This document shows, one piece after another, positions 1 to 6,771 of a DNA stretch of 12,253 nucleotides. The DNA comes from Chitinophagaceae bacterium (GTDB taxonomy: Bacteria; Bacteroidota; Bacteroidia; Chitinophagales; Chitinophagaceae). Position numbers and translations under genes: made by a program. The notes under the pieces are model-generated. The model was given only the letters and a program-made list of their open reading frames with translations, was not told the DNA's origin and did no database searches. Where the stretch lies: positions 1-12,253 of the forward strand of contig JADGPY010000145.1 of NCBI GenBank assembly GCA_017882205.1, given 5' to 3'. Positions within the stretch are counted from its first letter, which is position 1, and the number at the start of each line of letters is the position of its first letter.

Positions 1-27
1 CCAGGTTATTTTGAAATTAGTCGTTCA

Positions 28-2340
28 ATGAAAAACATAGATTCTTTCACACACACCCGGGGCGAGTCAGTATATCTGGATGATATTCCATTAACCGCAG
101 GTACGCTGTTCGGTGCTGCCTTCGGTTCACCTTCTGCCCATGGGAAAATTCTATCACTGGATCTTTCTGAGGCAGAAGCAATGGCAGGAGTAGTGAGAAT
201 ATTTACGGCTAAAGACATCCCTGGGAAAAACCAGATTGGGGGAATTGTTCCTGATGAACCCTTGTTTGCAGAAGATGAAGTACATTTTAATGGGATGCCT
301 GTGGCATTCGTTGTTGCTGAATCGACAGACATCGCTCTGGCTGCTGTTAAGAAAATTAAAATTGACATAGCGCCCTTACCTATAATTACCGACCCAAGAG
401 AAGCCTGTGCAAAAGGAGAACTGATCATTCCTCCAAGGACATTCAGACTTGGAAATACTTCATCTGCATGGAAAGAATGTACACATATCTTTGAAGGAGT
501 TGCGGAAACAAACGGCCAGGAACACCTGTATATTGAAACTCAGGGTGCTTATTCACTACCGTTAGAGAATAATTCAATCAGAGTATATTCGTCTACACAG
601 GGTCCTACAGCAGTACAACGACATTTGGCCGAAGTGCTCAATGTTCCAATGCATCGCTTAGAAGTTGATGTAACACGTATTGGGGGTGGGTTTGGCGGAA
701 AGGAAGACCAGGCTACATTATGGGCAATCCTTACTGCACTTGCAACCTGGCACCTAAAAAGACCTGTAAAATATTCATTGCACCGGATGGAGGATATGCG
801 CATGACGGGTAAACGCAATCCTTATTCGTCTGATTTTAAGATCGGGTTTGATAAGGATCTTAAGACAGTAGCCTACGAAGCGAGCTTTTATCAGAATGCA
901 GGGGCATTCGCGGATCTTTCACCCGCTGTTCTTGAGCGCACTTTATTCCACTGCACCAATTCGTACTATGTTCCAAATGTCACAGCAACAGCTTATAGTT
1001 GTAGGACAAACCTGCCTTCAAATACTGCCTTCCGGGGATTTGGAGGTCCACAGGGAATGTTTGTAATAGAAGCCGCGATTGCAAAAGCTGCTGATGAACT
1101 TCGTATTCCGGCTTTCGACATACAAAAGCGGAACCTGTTAAACACTGGAGATGAATTTCCATATGGCCAGAAAGCAGAAAGTGAAGCAAACGAATGCTGG
1201 ACTAAAGCTGAAGAATTGTATAAGTTGGATAGCATTAAAAATGAAGTGGACAAGTTTAATGAAGGGAATAAATTCTATAAGAAGGGAATCTCATTTATGC
1301 CCATCTGTTTTGGAATTTCATTTACGAAGATATTGATGAACCAGGCGAGAGCATTGGTGCATGTTTACCAGGATGGGAGTGTAGGTGTAAGTACCGGGGC
1401 GGTTGAGATGGGTCAAGGAGTGAATACAAAAATGTTGCAAGTAGCTGCAACTATTTTTTCCATTGATCCTTCAAAGGTGAAGGTTCATTCTACCAATACT
1501 TTTCGCATTGCTAATTCTTCTCCTTCAGCAGCAAGTTCAACAGCAGATCTAAATGGCAAAGCAGTGCAGATGGCCTGCGAAAATATCCTCGGGCGATTGA
1601 AAGCGGTGGCGGCTGAACTTACGGGGACAGATCGTTCAACCATTCGTTTTGAAAATGAGCGGGTGCTTACTAATGATAATGTTTCTGGTATTTCCTGGTC
1701 CGAGGTTATTTTCTCTGCTTATATTAAAAGGATCAGTTTATCTGAGCATGCTCATTATGCCACCCCTGAAATAGGATTTGATTTGAAAATTGAAAAGGGC
1801 CATCCATTTGCCTACCATGTATATGGAACAGCGATTACCATAGTTACACTGGATTGCATGCGCGGAACCTATGAGTTTGATGCAGTAAAAGTAGTTCATG
1901 ATATAGGGACAACTATGAACCCAATTGTTGATAAAGGACAACTCGAAGGCGGAATAGTGCAGGGAATAGGCTGGATGACATCGGAAGAGATAGTGTATGA
2001 CAAGGGGGGTAGGCTTCTTTCAAATGCTATGTCAACTTATAAGGTGCCGGATATTTATGCAGTTCCAAAAGAAATTGATATCAATTACCTGGAGACAAAA
2101 AAAGACAATCTTGCGATTTTCAGGTCAAAGGCAGTAGGGGAACCACCTTTGATGTATGGGCTCGGTGCATTTTTCGCTATAAGAAATGCAGTGAAAGCAT
2201 TTAATCCTGCGGCCTTTCCATCATTCAGCGCGCCTTTCACCCCAGAAAAAGTTTTACTTTCTCTTTATTCCAAATCATTACAACCTGTTGATGCAATACA
2301 CAAAGAAACAGTTGACCACATGGAGATTACTGTCCGATAG
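28..2340 (+). CDS. xdhB: Xanthine dehydrogenase, molybdopterin-binding subunit
   Basis: This is the large molybdenum-cofactor subunit of a split xanthine dehydrogenase, which oxidises hypoxanthine and xanthine to urate. The 770-residue product opens with the family-typical RGESVYLDDIP (11-21). All six active-site positions known from bovine xanthine oxidase can be placed: Gln191 (bovine Q767) in STQG; Glu226 (E802) ending GGGFGGKE; Arg304 (R880) in LERTLFH; Phe338 (F914) in AFRGFGGPQG; Phe432 (F1009) in FGISFT; and the catalytic base Glu705 (E1261) in AVGEPPL. The spacings Q-E (35) and E-R (78) equal the bovine ones. Having both the Glu802 and Arg880 equivalents points to a true purine oxidase rather than an aldehyde oxidase. 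The FeS/FAD partner (xdhA) must be encoded elsewhere, probably just upstream. One upstream frame ends in TGA at 29-31, which would give a 4-bp ATGA junction; another ends at 12-14, so I cannot tell which is xdhA. xdhC overlaps the 3' end. Confidence 0.96.
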   Translation: MKNIDSFTHTRGESVYLDDIPLTAGTLFGAAFGSPSAHGKILSLDLSEAEAMAGVVRIFTAKDIPGKNQIGGIVPDEPLFAEDEVHFNGMPVAFVVAESTDIALAAVKKIKIDIAPLPIITDPREACAKGELIIPPRTFRLGNTSSAWKECTHIFEGVAETNGQEHLYIETQGAYSLPLENNSIRVYSSTQGPTAVQRHLAEVLNVPMHRLEVDVTRIGGGFGGKEDQATLWAILTALATWHLKRPVKYSLHRMEDMRMTGKRNPYSSDFKIGFDKDLKTVAYEASFYQNAGAFADLSPAVLERTLFHCTNSYYVPNVTATAYSCRTNLPSNTAFRGFGGPQGMFVIEAAIAKAADELRIPAFDIQKRNLLNTGDEFPYGQKAESEANECWTKAEELYKLDSIKNEVDKFNEGNKFYKKGISFMPICFGISFTKILMNQARALVHVYQDGSVGVSTGAVEMGQGVNTKMLQVAATIFSIDPSKVKVHSTNTFRIANSSPSAASSTADLNGKAVQMACENILGRLKAVAAELTGTDRSTIRFENERVLTNDNVSGISWSEVIFSAYIKRISLSEHAHYATPEIGFDLKIEKGHPFAYHVYGTAITIVTLDCMRGTYEFDAVKVVHDIGTTMNPIVDKGQLEGGIVQGIGWMTSEEIVYDKGGRLLSNAMSTYKVPDIYAVPKEIDINYLETKKDNLAIFRSKAVGEPPLMYGLGAFFAIRNAVKAFNPAAFPSFSAPFTPEKVLLSLYSKSLQPVDAIHKETVDHMEITVR

Positions 2341-3268
2341 TTTACAAAAATACATACCGGTCATGCTGCTCTATGTTTTGGATAGTCAAAGAAGTAGCCC
2401 GGGCCGACAGGGTTTTTTTATGGCAGTCAATGCTGAGGGGCAAATAAGTGGATCTATTGGCGGTGGAATAATGGAACATAAATTTGTAGAACTTGCGAAA
2501 CAGAGATTGCAACTACATATACAGGAGTTGTCGGTGGTGAAACAATTGCATGATAAAGAAGCCACAAAAAATAGATCTGGTATGATCTGTTCGGGTGAAC
2601 AGACAATACTTCTTTATACCCTGGCTGAAAAAGACCTAACGCAAATAAATAAAATTATTAATTGCCTTGAGAACTTTGGCAATGCTACGCTACAATTATC
2701 CCCCTCAGGGATTGTTTACCTTGATCAGGTAACGACTTCACATTATACATTGACTTTGGAAGATGATGATCATTGGATATATACGGAAAAAATTGGCTAC
2801 AGCAATCGGTTATTCATCATAGGCGGAGGACATTGTGCTTTGGCGCTATCCTCACTTATGACCTCTATGGATTTTTACATCACCGTATACGATGATCGTA
2901 CAGATTTGCATACAATGAAGGAAAATGAATTTGCTCATGAGCTTGTACACATTGATAGTTATGAGGAGGTAAGAGAATTAATTCCTGAAAGTGATACCAC
3001 ATTTGTAGTACTTATGACCTTTGGCTATCGTACGGATGACCAGGTATTAAGGGTATTAATGGACAGGAAGTTCAGGTATATTGGGCTTCTTGGAAGCAGG
3101 GCAAAAGTAAAAAAGATGTTTGACGATTACAGGAAGGAAGGAATTCATGAATCAAGGATACAACGTATTCATGCTCCCGTGGGATTTTCAATTAATAGTC
3201 AAACCCCGGAAGAAATTGCAGTGAGTATTGCCGCAGAGATAATCAGCGTGCAGCGGTCGGGGCGATGA
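2291..3268 (+). CDS. xdhC: XdhC/CoxI-family molybdenum cofactor insertion protein
   Basis: XdhC proteins bind molybdenum cofactor, help in its sulfuration and hand it to the XdhB subunit; they are not part of the mature enzyme. The 325-residue product has the usual two domains. The N-terminal XdhC/CoxI domain carries SSPGRQG (35-41), GSIGGGIME (54-62) and a MICSGEQ segment around Cys100. The C-terminal Rossmann-like domain carries the nucleotide-binding-type loop IIGGGHCALAL (176-186), GLLGSRAK (266-273) and the family-typical ending HAPVGFSINSQTPEEIAVSI. I chose ATG at 2291. A TTG one codon earlier (2288) is possible, but the N-terminal length already suits the family. The gene overlaps xdhB by 50 nt, which suggests translational coupling and fits a dedicated chaperone. 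The stop codon abuts a strong inverted repeat, and the last residues (QRSGR) are encoded by unusually GC-rich DNA that partly belongs to it. Confidence 0.93.
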   Translation: MQYTKKQLTTWRLLSDSLQKYIPVMLLYVLDSQRSSPGRQGFFMAVNAEGQISGSIGGGIMEHKFVELAKQRLQLHIQELSVVKQLHDKEATKNRSGMICSGEQTILLYTLAEKDLTQINKIINCLENFGNATLQLSPSGIVYLDQVTTSHYTLTLEDDDHWIYTEKIGYSNRLFIIGGGHCALALSSLMTSMDFYITVYDDRTDLHTMKENEFAHELVHIDSYEEVRELIPESDTTFVVLMTFGYRTDDQVLRVLMDRKFRYIGLLGSRAKVKKMFDDYRKEGIHESRIQRIHAPVGFSINSQTPEEIAVSIAAEIISVQRSGR

Positions 3269-3309
3269 GGTTTTTGGTGGCGCCCCGGCGCCATCAAAAA
3301 CCGACGCCC
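3260..3309. repeat. GC-rich inverted repeat between convergent xdhC and guaD
   Basis: The arms are GGTTTTTGGTGGCGCC (3269-3284) and GGCGCCATCAAAAACC (3287-3302). They pair over 16 bp with a single mismatch, which is a G-U wobble in plus-strand RNA, around a CC centre. An outer GGGCG (3260-3264) can also pair with CGCCC (3305-3309) across a small internal loop. The structure spans the end of xdhC, the whole intergenic gap and the first base of the guaD stop codon. Its position suggests a shared transcription terminator. However, the T-run lies on the 5' arm and the A-run on the 3' arm, the reverse of a textbook intrinsic terminator. Only the plus strand has a modestly U-rich tail (TAATATTT, from 3310). 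It could instead be a REP-like intergenic element. The structure is seen directly; its function is inferred. Confidence 0.75.
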
Positions 3310-3782
3310 TAATATTTCGTCTTATCCTCCTTATGTTCCCACTCTTTAAATATTTTAAGTGCTTCCTCACGGCCGAGAGGAATTATAGGTATCTTCCTTT
3401 TATCAAGATCAGCTACCATTTCATCATAGATCATTGAATCGTCGAAGCCTATATCTGCTGCATCTTTCCTGCTGTTAGCAAAATATACTATCTTAGGTCG
3501 GGCCCAATAAATAGCTCCCAGACACATTGGGCAAGGTTCGCATGAAGTAAAGATCTCACATCCCTCCAATTGAAAGGTCCCAAGATTCTGGCAGGCATCC
3601 CTTATTGCCACTATTTCGGCATGCGCAGTTGGATCATTCGAAGAGGTCACCCGATTATTACCTCTTCCAACGATCTGTTCATCCTTAACTATAACACAAC
3701 CGAAAGGACCTCCTTCATTATTCATTAAGCCATGCCGGGATAGGTTAATGGCTTCCTGCATGAATTTTTGTTCCCTTGTCAT
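3309..3782 (-). CDS. guaD: Guanine deaminase (cytidine deaminase-fold type)
   Basis: This protein is predicted to hydrolyse guanine to xanthine and ammonia in the cytosol, feeding the xanthine dehydrogenase encoded next door. The 157-residue product matches the length and motifs of Bacillus subtilis GuaD (156 aa) almost position by position. Zinc ligands are His54 in TAHAE and Cys84/Cys87 in SCEPCPMC. The proton-shuttle Glu56 is present, as are YWARPK (92-97), FDDS with Asp115 (equivalent to GuaD Asp114), and a C-terminal Tyr157 matching the terminal tyrosine of the domain-swapped tail. These last features favour guanine deaminase over the tRNA adenosine deaminase TadA, which shares HAE and PCxxC. 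I chose ATG at 3782. The frame stays open to 3827, but the extra 15 residues have no family counterpart and a candidate -7 element lies between the two starts. The gene converges on xdhC and lies 63 bp after the deacetylase gene on its own strand. Confidence 0.93.
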   Translation of the reverse strand: MTREQKFMQEAINLSRHGLMNNEGGPFGCVIVKDEQIVGRGNNRVTSSNDPTAHAEIVAIRDACQNLGTFQLEGCEIFTSCEPCPMCLGAIYWARPKIVYFANSRKDAADIGFDDSMIYDEMVADLDKRKIPIIPLGREEALKIFKEWEHKEDKTKY

Positions 3783-3800
3783 AAGCGATCTTTCAACAGG

Positions 3801-3808
3801 TAAATATA
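3801..3808 (-). promoter_or_regulatory. Possible -7 promoter element for guaD
   Basis: On the minus strand this reads TATATTTA, one base off the Bacteroidota -7 consensus TAnnTTTG. It would start transcription about a dozen bases before the ATG at 3782, which agrees with the shorter guaD start. I see no convincing -33 TTG at the expected spacing, so guaD may equally be read through from the deacetylase gene. Confidence 0.3.
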
Positions 3809-3817
3809 ATTGAGAAC

Positions 3818-3835
3818 GGGTATACAATGGTACCC
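3818..3835 (-). terminator. Small inverted repeat after the deacetylase gene, possible weak terminator
   Basis: GGGTA (3818-3822) and TACCC (3831-3835) form a 5-bp stem with an 8-base loop, 11-28 bases past the deacetylase stop codon. On the minus strand it is followed by a mixed A/U-rich stretch rather than a clean U-run. It could attenuate transcription into guaD or be an operator half-site pair. The stem is short enough to occur by chance. Confidence 0.25.
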
Positions 3836-3845
3836 CTTTCTTAAG

Positions 3846-4688
3846 TTATTTTAGATGGAAGGTAAGTTTCATTGCTTTTAACATCCCGGTTGGTGACCAT
3901 TGTCCTGGAACGATCATACGCCTCACGGTATAAAGTGGTTCAGTAGTATCCCGTTTTGTTGATAATATGAAAGCCAGCTTGTATCCACGCTTCTTTAATT
4001 CCGGTATTGCCGCCTGGTTCCATAACCCGAATGGATAAGCGAAATATCGTATAGATTTCCCGGTGATCCCTTCAAGTTTGAGTTGTGGTTTTACCAATTG
4101 GGTATCCCAATCTGCATCCTTGTATTTAGTAACCATATGGTGATCCCAGGTGTGGCAACATATCTCATTTCCATCATCAGCGAGCTGCTTGATCTGTTCT
4201 TTGTTCATATAGCGTGGCCGCCCAATAGAGATTGTCATAATGAAATACATTCCCTTAAAGCCATGCTTTTTCATTTCAGTTTCTCCGATAGTGAATTGTT
4301 CAAGGTCGGTATCGTCAAAGGAAATCATAAAAGGTTTGGATGGGAGAGGGGCGCCGTTTGTTAAATAATCGTACAACTGTCCTGGTAATATGGTATGGTA
4401 ACCACTGTCTGCAAGTGTCTGCATCTGTTGTGCAAAAGCTTCCGGTGTTACTTCATACCCCTTCATACGCTCACCTTCTCCTGGCCTGAAACTACGGATG
4501 TGGTGATAACAAAGTACTGGAACTTCGGGCCGCGAGAGAATGGTAGCGAGGTCATCTGTGTTTTTATCAGCTGTAGAATCATCTGTTTGCTTCACAATTT
4601 TTACGGACGGATCGGGTTGTTTAACTATCGAATTACAAGCATCTAAGGACAGCATTACAAAACTGGAAACAAGAAGAATATTTTTCAT
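3846..4688 (-). CDS. Predicted lipoprotein, NodB-type polysaccharide deacetylase
   Basis: This is a predicted envelope lipoprotein of 280 residues with a polysaccharide deacetylase (NodB homology, CE4) domain, which removes acetyl groups from N-acetylated sugars or O-acetylated polymers using a metal ion. A short signal peptide ends in LSLDAC with Cys18 as the likely lipidated residue; Asp at lipobox position -2 is unusual. The NodB motifs follow: VPVLCYHHI (56-64); SFDDTD (123-128) with Asp125 as putative base and Asp126 as metal ligand; HTWDH (179-183) supplying metal ligands His179 and His183; and YFAYPFG (215-221). Motif 1 normally reads TFDDG, but here the glycine is Thr127. About 35 polar residues between Cys18 and the domain look like a flexible tether. 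The gene starts 14 bp after the neighbouring lipoprotein gene ends, so the two are probably co-transcribed. The substrate cannot be told from sequence. Confidence 0.88.
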   Translation of the reverse strand: MKNILLVSSFVMLSLDACNSIVKQPDPSVKIVKQTDDSTADKNTDDLATILSRPEVPVLCYHHIRSFRPGEGERMKGYEVTPEAFAQQMQTLADSGYHTILPGQLYDYLTNGAPLPSKPFMISFDDTDLEQFTIGETEMKKHGFKGMYFIMTISIGRPRYMNKEQIKQLADDGNEICCHTWDHHMVTKYKDADWDTQLVKPQLKLEGITGKSIRYFAYPFGLWNQAAIPELKKRGYKLAFILSTKRDTTEPLYTVRRMIVPGQWSPTGMLKAMKLTFHLK

Positions 4689-4702
4689 GAATTCAGAAAA
4701 CT

Positions 4703-5728
4703 TTATTGATACTGAATATAAATTGGTTTCGGAATAAACTTCATCAATTCTTCCGGTGTATACAGGCCATTTTTGTCTTTTTTGATATCATTTTTATAGA
4801 ACAATTTAAAGCCAGTGAATTCAACGGGTTCTTTATAGATATAACGCAGGTAAGAAGACCTTTTCAATATCTTGTCTCCCCAGCCATCCATATCCATTAC
4901 CACCTGAACTTCCGGCACTTTTTTAATGCTGGTATAATCTGTTACCATCCCTTGTGTGAACCTATGTACTATGAGGATCTTGGGCGTCAAATGATTTTTC
5001 TTGACTATATCACTTAGAAAATCGATGGCCGCATTTATATCAGTCGCGTTGAATGTACCAATCTTTCTACCAGGGGCTTCACCGTTTTTCATTGAAAATT
5101 CAGGATCGATACCCAGGTTAACATTTGGCATTGTAACATATTTTGCCAATGGCGAAACCTCGTCTTTAACTGTACTACCACCTACCTGAATATCTAAAAA
5201 AACCAATGCGTTGATTTCCTTTGCCCAATTAATGATCGTATCAATCTGGTGAAAAGGCATCCGCATTCTGTGTTTCCCGTCTGCACCCGGGCTTCCTTGT
5301 GCAGTAACGGCTATATAATGGAGAGCGGGTATGACTGGAATAGAGCTATCAGCCCTTTGCCAGATTTTCATGGTCTCGATTAATTTTTTAAGCATTGAAT
5401 CTTTTGGTATTTCACCAAGGATACCCATTTTCTTTGAGTATAAATTACCATAGAAGGCAACGATCCTTTTGAAAGGCAAGATTGCTCCAGGCAATGGATA
5501 CGGCATATGGGGCGGCCATTTATTTGTAGTATCACCATTGCTCATAGCTTTCAGGTACTTATTAAATTCAATTGTATCCAATGCCTTAGGTATTGCTGCC
5601 TGCCCTTTTACCAAGGTATCATTTTCTTTGCCGGCATTATTTCCGGAACTGGAATAATTACAAGAGAAAAAGAAAAGTGATGAGACAATAATGATTGTAA
5701 GTAACCGGAGTTCTTTCACGATGTGCAT
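4703..5728 (-). CDS. Uncharacterised predicted lipoprotein, possibly a barrel-fold hydrolase
   Basis: I do not recognise a named family. The 341-residue product starts MHIVKELRLL and has a hydrophobic stretch ending FFFSC, so it is probably a lipoprotein anchored at Cys23. A Ser/Gly/Asn-rich linker follows. From about residue 85 the protein shows repeated short hydrophobic strands ending in acidic or polar residues, as in TIM-barrel enzymes: RIVAFYGN (88-95), PVIPALHYIAV (131-141), ALVFLDIQVG (174-183), VNLGIDPEF (203-211), KILIVHRFTQ (250-259) and VQVVMDMDGWG (275-285). Candidate functional residues are Asp179, Asp208, Glu210, His255, Asp279 and Asp281. From memory, similar proteins occur in Actinobacteria annotated only as hypothetical; that is unverified. 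The frame is open to 5851, but I chose ATG at 5728 because it gives a clean signal peptide and lies downstream of an exact promoter element. It is followed within 14 bp by the deacetylase gene. Confidence 0.85.
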   Translation of the reverse strand: MHIVKELRLLTIIIVSSLFFFSCNYSSSGNNAGKENDTLVKGQAAIPKALDTIEFNKYLKAMSNGDTTNKWPPHMPYPLPGAILPFKRIVAFYGNLYSKKMGILGEIPKDSMLKKLIETMKIWQRADSSIPVIPALHYIAVTAQGSPGADGKHRMRMPFHQIDTIINWAKEINALVFLDIQVGGSTVKDEVSPLAKYVTMPNVNLGIDPEFSMKNGEAPGRKIGTFNATDINAAIDFLSDIVKKNHLTPKILIVHRFTQGMVTDYTSIKKVPEVQVVMDMDGWGDKILKRSSYLRYIYKEPVEFTGFKLFYKNDIKKDKNGLYTPEELMKFIPKPIYIQYQ

Positions 5729-5802
5729 GGAATTATTAAAATTAAAAGTATTATGTAAAACTTGGAGATGGTGATAAAAAGTCAGCAATGTGAACTGATG
5801 TA

Positions 5803-5810
5803 CAAATATA
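5803..5810 (-). promoter_or_regulatory. -7 promoter element for the lipoprotein/deacetylase unit
   Basis: The minus strand reads TATATTTG, an exact match to the Bacteroidota -7 consensus TAnnTTTG, in an AT-rich gap. Transcription would start near 5797 and give a leader of about 70 nt before the ATG at 5728. This rules out the longer in-frame start at 5851. I see no good -33 TTG at standard spacing. Confidence 0.6.
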
Positions 5811-5857
5811 CAAAAGCAATTGAGAATGTAAGAATTTGGAATTTCCAGCATGTTAAT

Positions 5858-5883
5858 ATTGTCTGAATTGTGATTCAGACAAT
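5858..5883 (-). terminator. Perfect 11-bp hairpin over the ppx stop codon, probable terminator
   Basis: ATTGTCTGAAT (5858-5868) and ATTCAGACAAT (5873-5883) are exact inverted repeats around a 4-base loop. The stem includes the ppx stop codon (5875-5877). On the minus strand it is followed by ATTAACA, so the U-run is weak. Its place between ppx and the next gene's own promoter fits the end of the panC-flippase-ppk1-ppx unit. Stabilising the mRNA 3' end is an alternative role. Confidence 0.6.
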
Positions 5884-6771
5884 TACATTCTTCATCTTTA
5901 TCTCTTCATACAAGTGCTGGATCAATCCATCAGCAAGGCCTATTTTTGGTACATAAATCTCGCTCGCACCAGCCCATCGCATGCAATTTACGAAGATGAG
6001 CAATGCAGGTACTATTACATCTGCCCTGTCTTCCCTCAGCTTATAAATTCTAATCCTGTCGGCTAAGGAAACATTGCTAAGTTCTTTGTGATAATCTTTT
6101 AGTAGATCAAGGGTAAGGGGTTTGTCCTCTTTCTTTTTACTTAAAGAAAATATTTTGTTGATATTACCACCAGAGCCAATTGCAGTAACTTCTTTATGTC
6201 CCTTTGTTTTTTCTTTGATTGCATCTTTCATTTCATCCCAGGTATTTTCTTTCACCATATTTTTAAGAAGGCGTATGGTGCCGATATTGAACGAATCTTT
6301 AAAGATTAATTTGTTATTACTGAAAAAAGTAAGTTCCGTACTGCCTCCACCTACGTCAATATAGAGGTATGAATGATCCTTGTCCATATTTTCAGCCACG
6401 TGGTTTTCATAAATAAAAGCTGCTTCATCACTGCCTGAGATCACTTCAATATCAATTCCTGTAGCATTTTTTACTTCAGTAATAATTACTGAGGCATTTG
6501 TAGCGTCCCGCATCGCGGAAGTTGCACATGCTTTTAGGTAGGTTACTTCGTAGGCGTTCAAAAGGTGCTTGTACGCCTTCATAGTCTGCATAATCATCTC
6601 TGAGCGATGCGGGGAAATCTCACCTGATTCAAAAACATCAAAGCCCAGGCGCAGAGGCACCCTCACCAGGTTTACTTTATTGAAAATAACCTTGCCATCA
6701 GCATCTTTTAGAACATCGCTAATTAAAAGCCTTGCGGCATTACTTCCTATATCAATTGCTGCCAGTCGCAC
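5875..6771 (-). CDS. ppx: Exopolyphosphatase, Ppx/GppA family (short form)
   Basis: Ppx/GppA enzymes have the actin-like ASKHA fold and release phosphate from the ends of polyphosphate, or hydrolyse pppGpp to ppGpp. The 298-residue product shows the phosphate-binding loops AAIDIGSNAARLLI (4-17), YIDVGGGSTELTFF (137-150) and AIGSGGNINKI (197-207), plus the ISGSDEA segment (111-117) that carries the family's catalytic acidic residue. It consists of the two ASKHA domains only; the C-terminal HD-like extension of the longer (about 500-residue) E. coli type is absent. The start is GTG at 6771; an in-frame TAA lies a few codons upstream, so no ATG is available. The gene overlaps the 3' end of ppk1 by 20 nt, implying translational coupling of polyphosphate synthesis and breakdown. 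The PPX versus GppA choice rests on the ppk1 neighbour rather than on a diagnostic residue. A hairpin covers its stop codon. Confidence 0.92.
   Translation of the reverse strand: MRLAAIDIGSNAARLLISDVLKDADGKVIFNKVNLVRVPLRLGFDVFESGEISPHRSEMIMQTMKAYKHLLNAYEVTYLKACATSAMRDATNASVIITEVKNATGIDIEVISGSDEAAFIYENHVAENMDKDHSYLYIDVGGGSTELTFFSNNKLIFKDSFNIGTIRLLKNMVKENTWDEMKDAIKEKTKGHKEVTAIGSGGNINKIFSLSKKKEDKPLTLDLLKDYHKELSNVSLADRIRIYKLREDRADVIVPALLIFVNCMRWAGASEIYVPKIGLADGLIQHLYEEIKMKNVIV

Noticed and set aside
1..27. The xdhB frame stays open to the left edge, so the gene could start before the window.
   Set aside because: The ATG at 28 gives the family-typical N-terminus shortly before RGESVYLDDIP, and the residues before it do not resemble the family. 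Another frame ends in TGA at 29-31, fitting a coupled start at 28.
3309..3782. tRNA-specific adenosine deaminase TadA as the identity of the deaminase.
   Set aside because: YWARPK, FDDS and the C-terminal tyrosine follow GuaD rather than TadA, and the xanthine dehydrogenase neighbour supports guanine deaminase.
3783..3827. Fifteen extra N-terminal residues for the guanine deaminase.
   Set aside because: The shorter form matches B. subtilis GuaD in length and residue numbering, and the added residues look non-coding and overlap a small inverted repeat.
5729..5851. A 41-residue N-terminal extension on the uncharacterised lipoprotein.
   Set aside because: It lies across an exact TAnnTTTG promoter element and would bury the lipoprotein signal sequence inside the protein.
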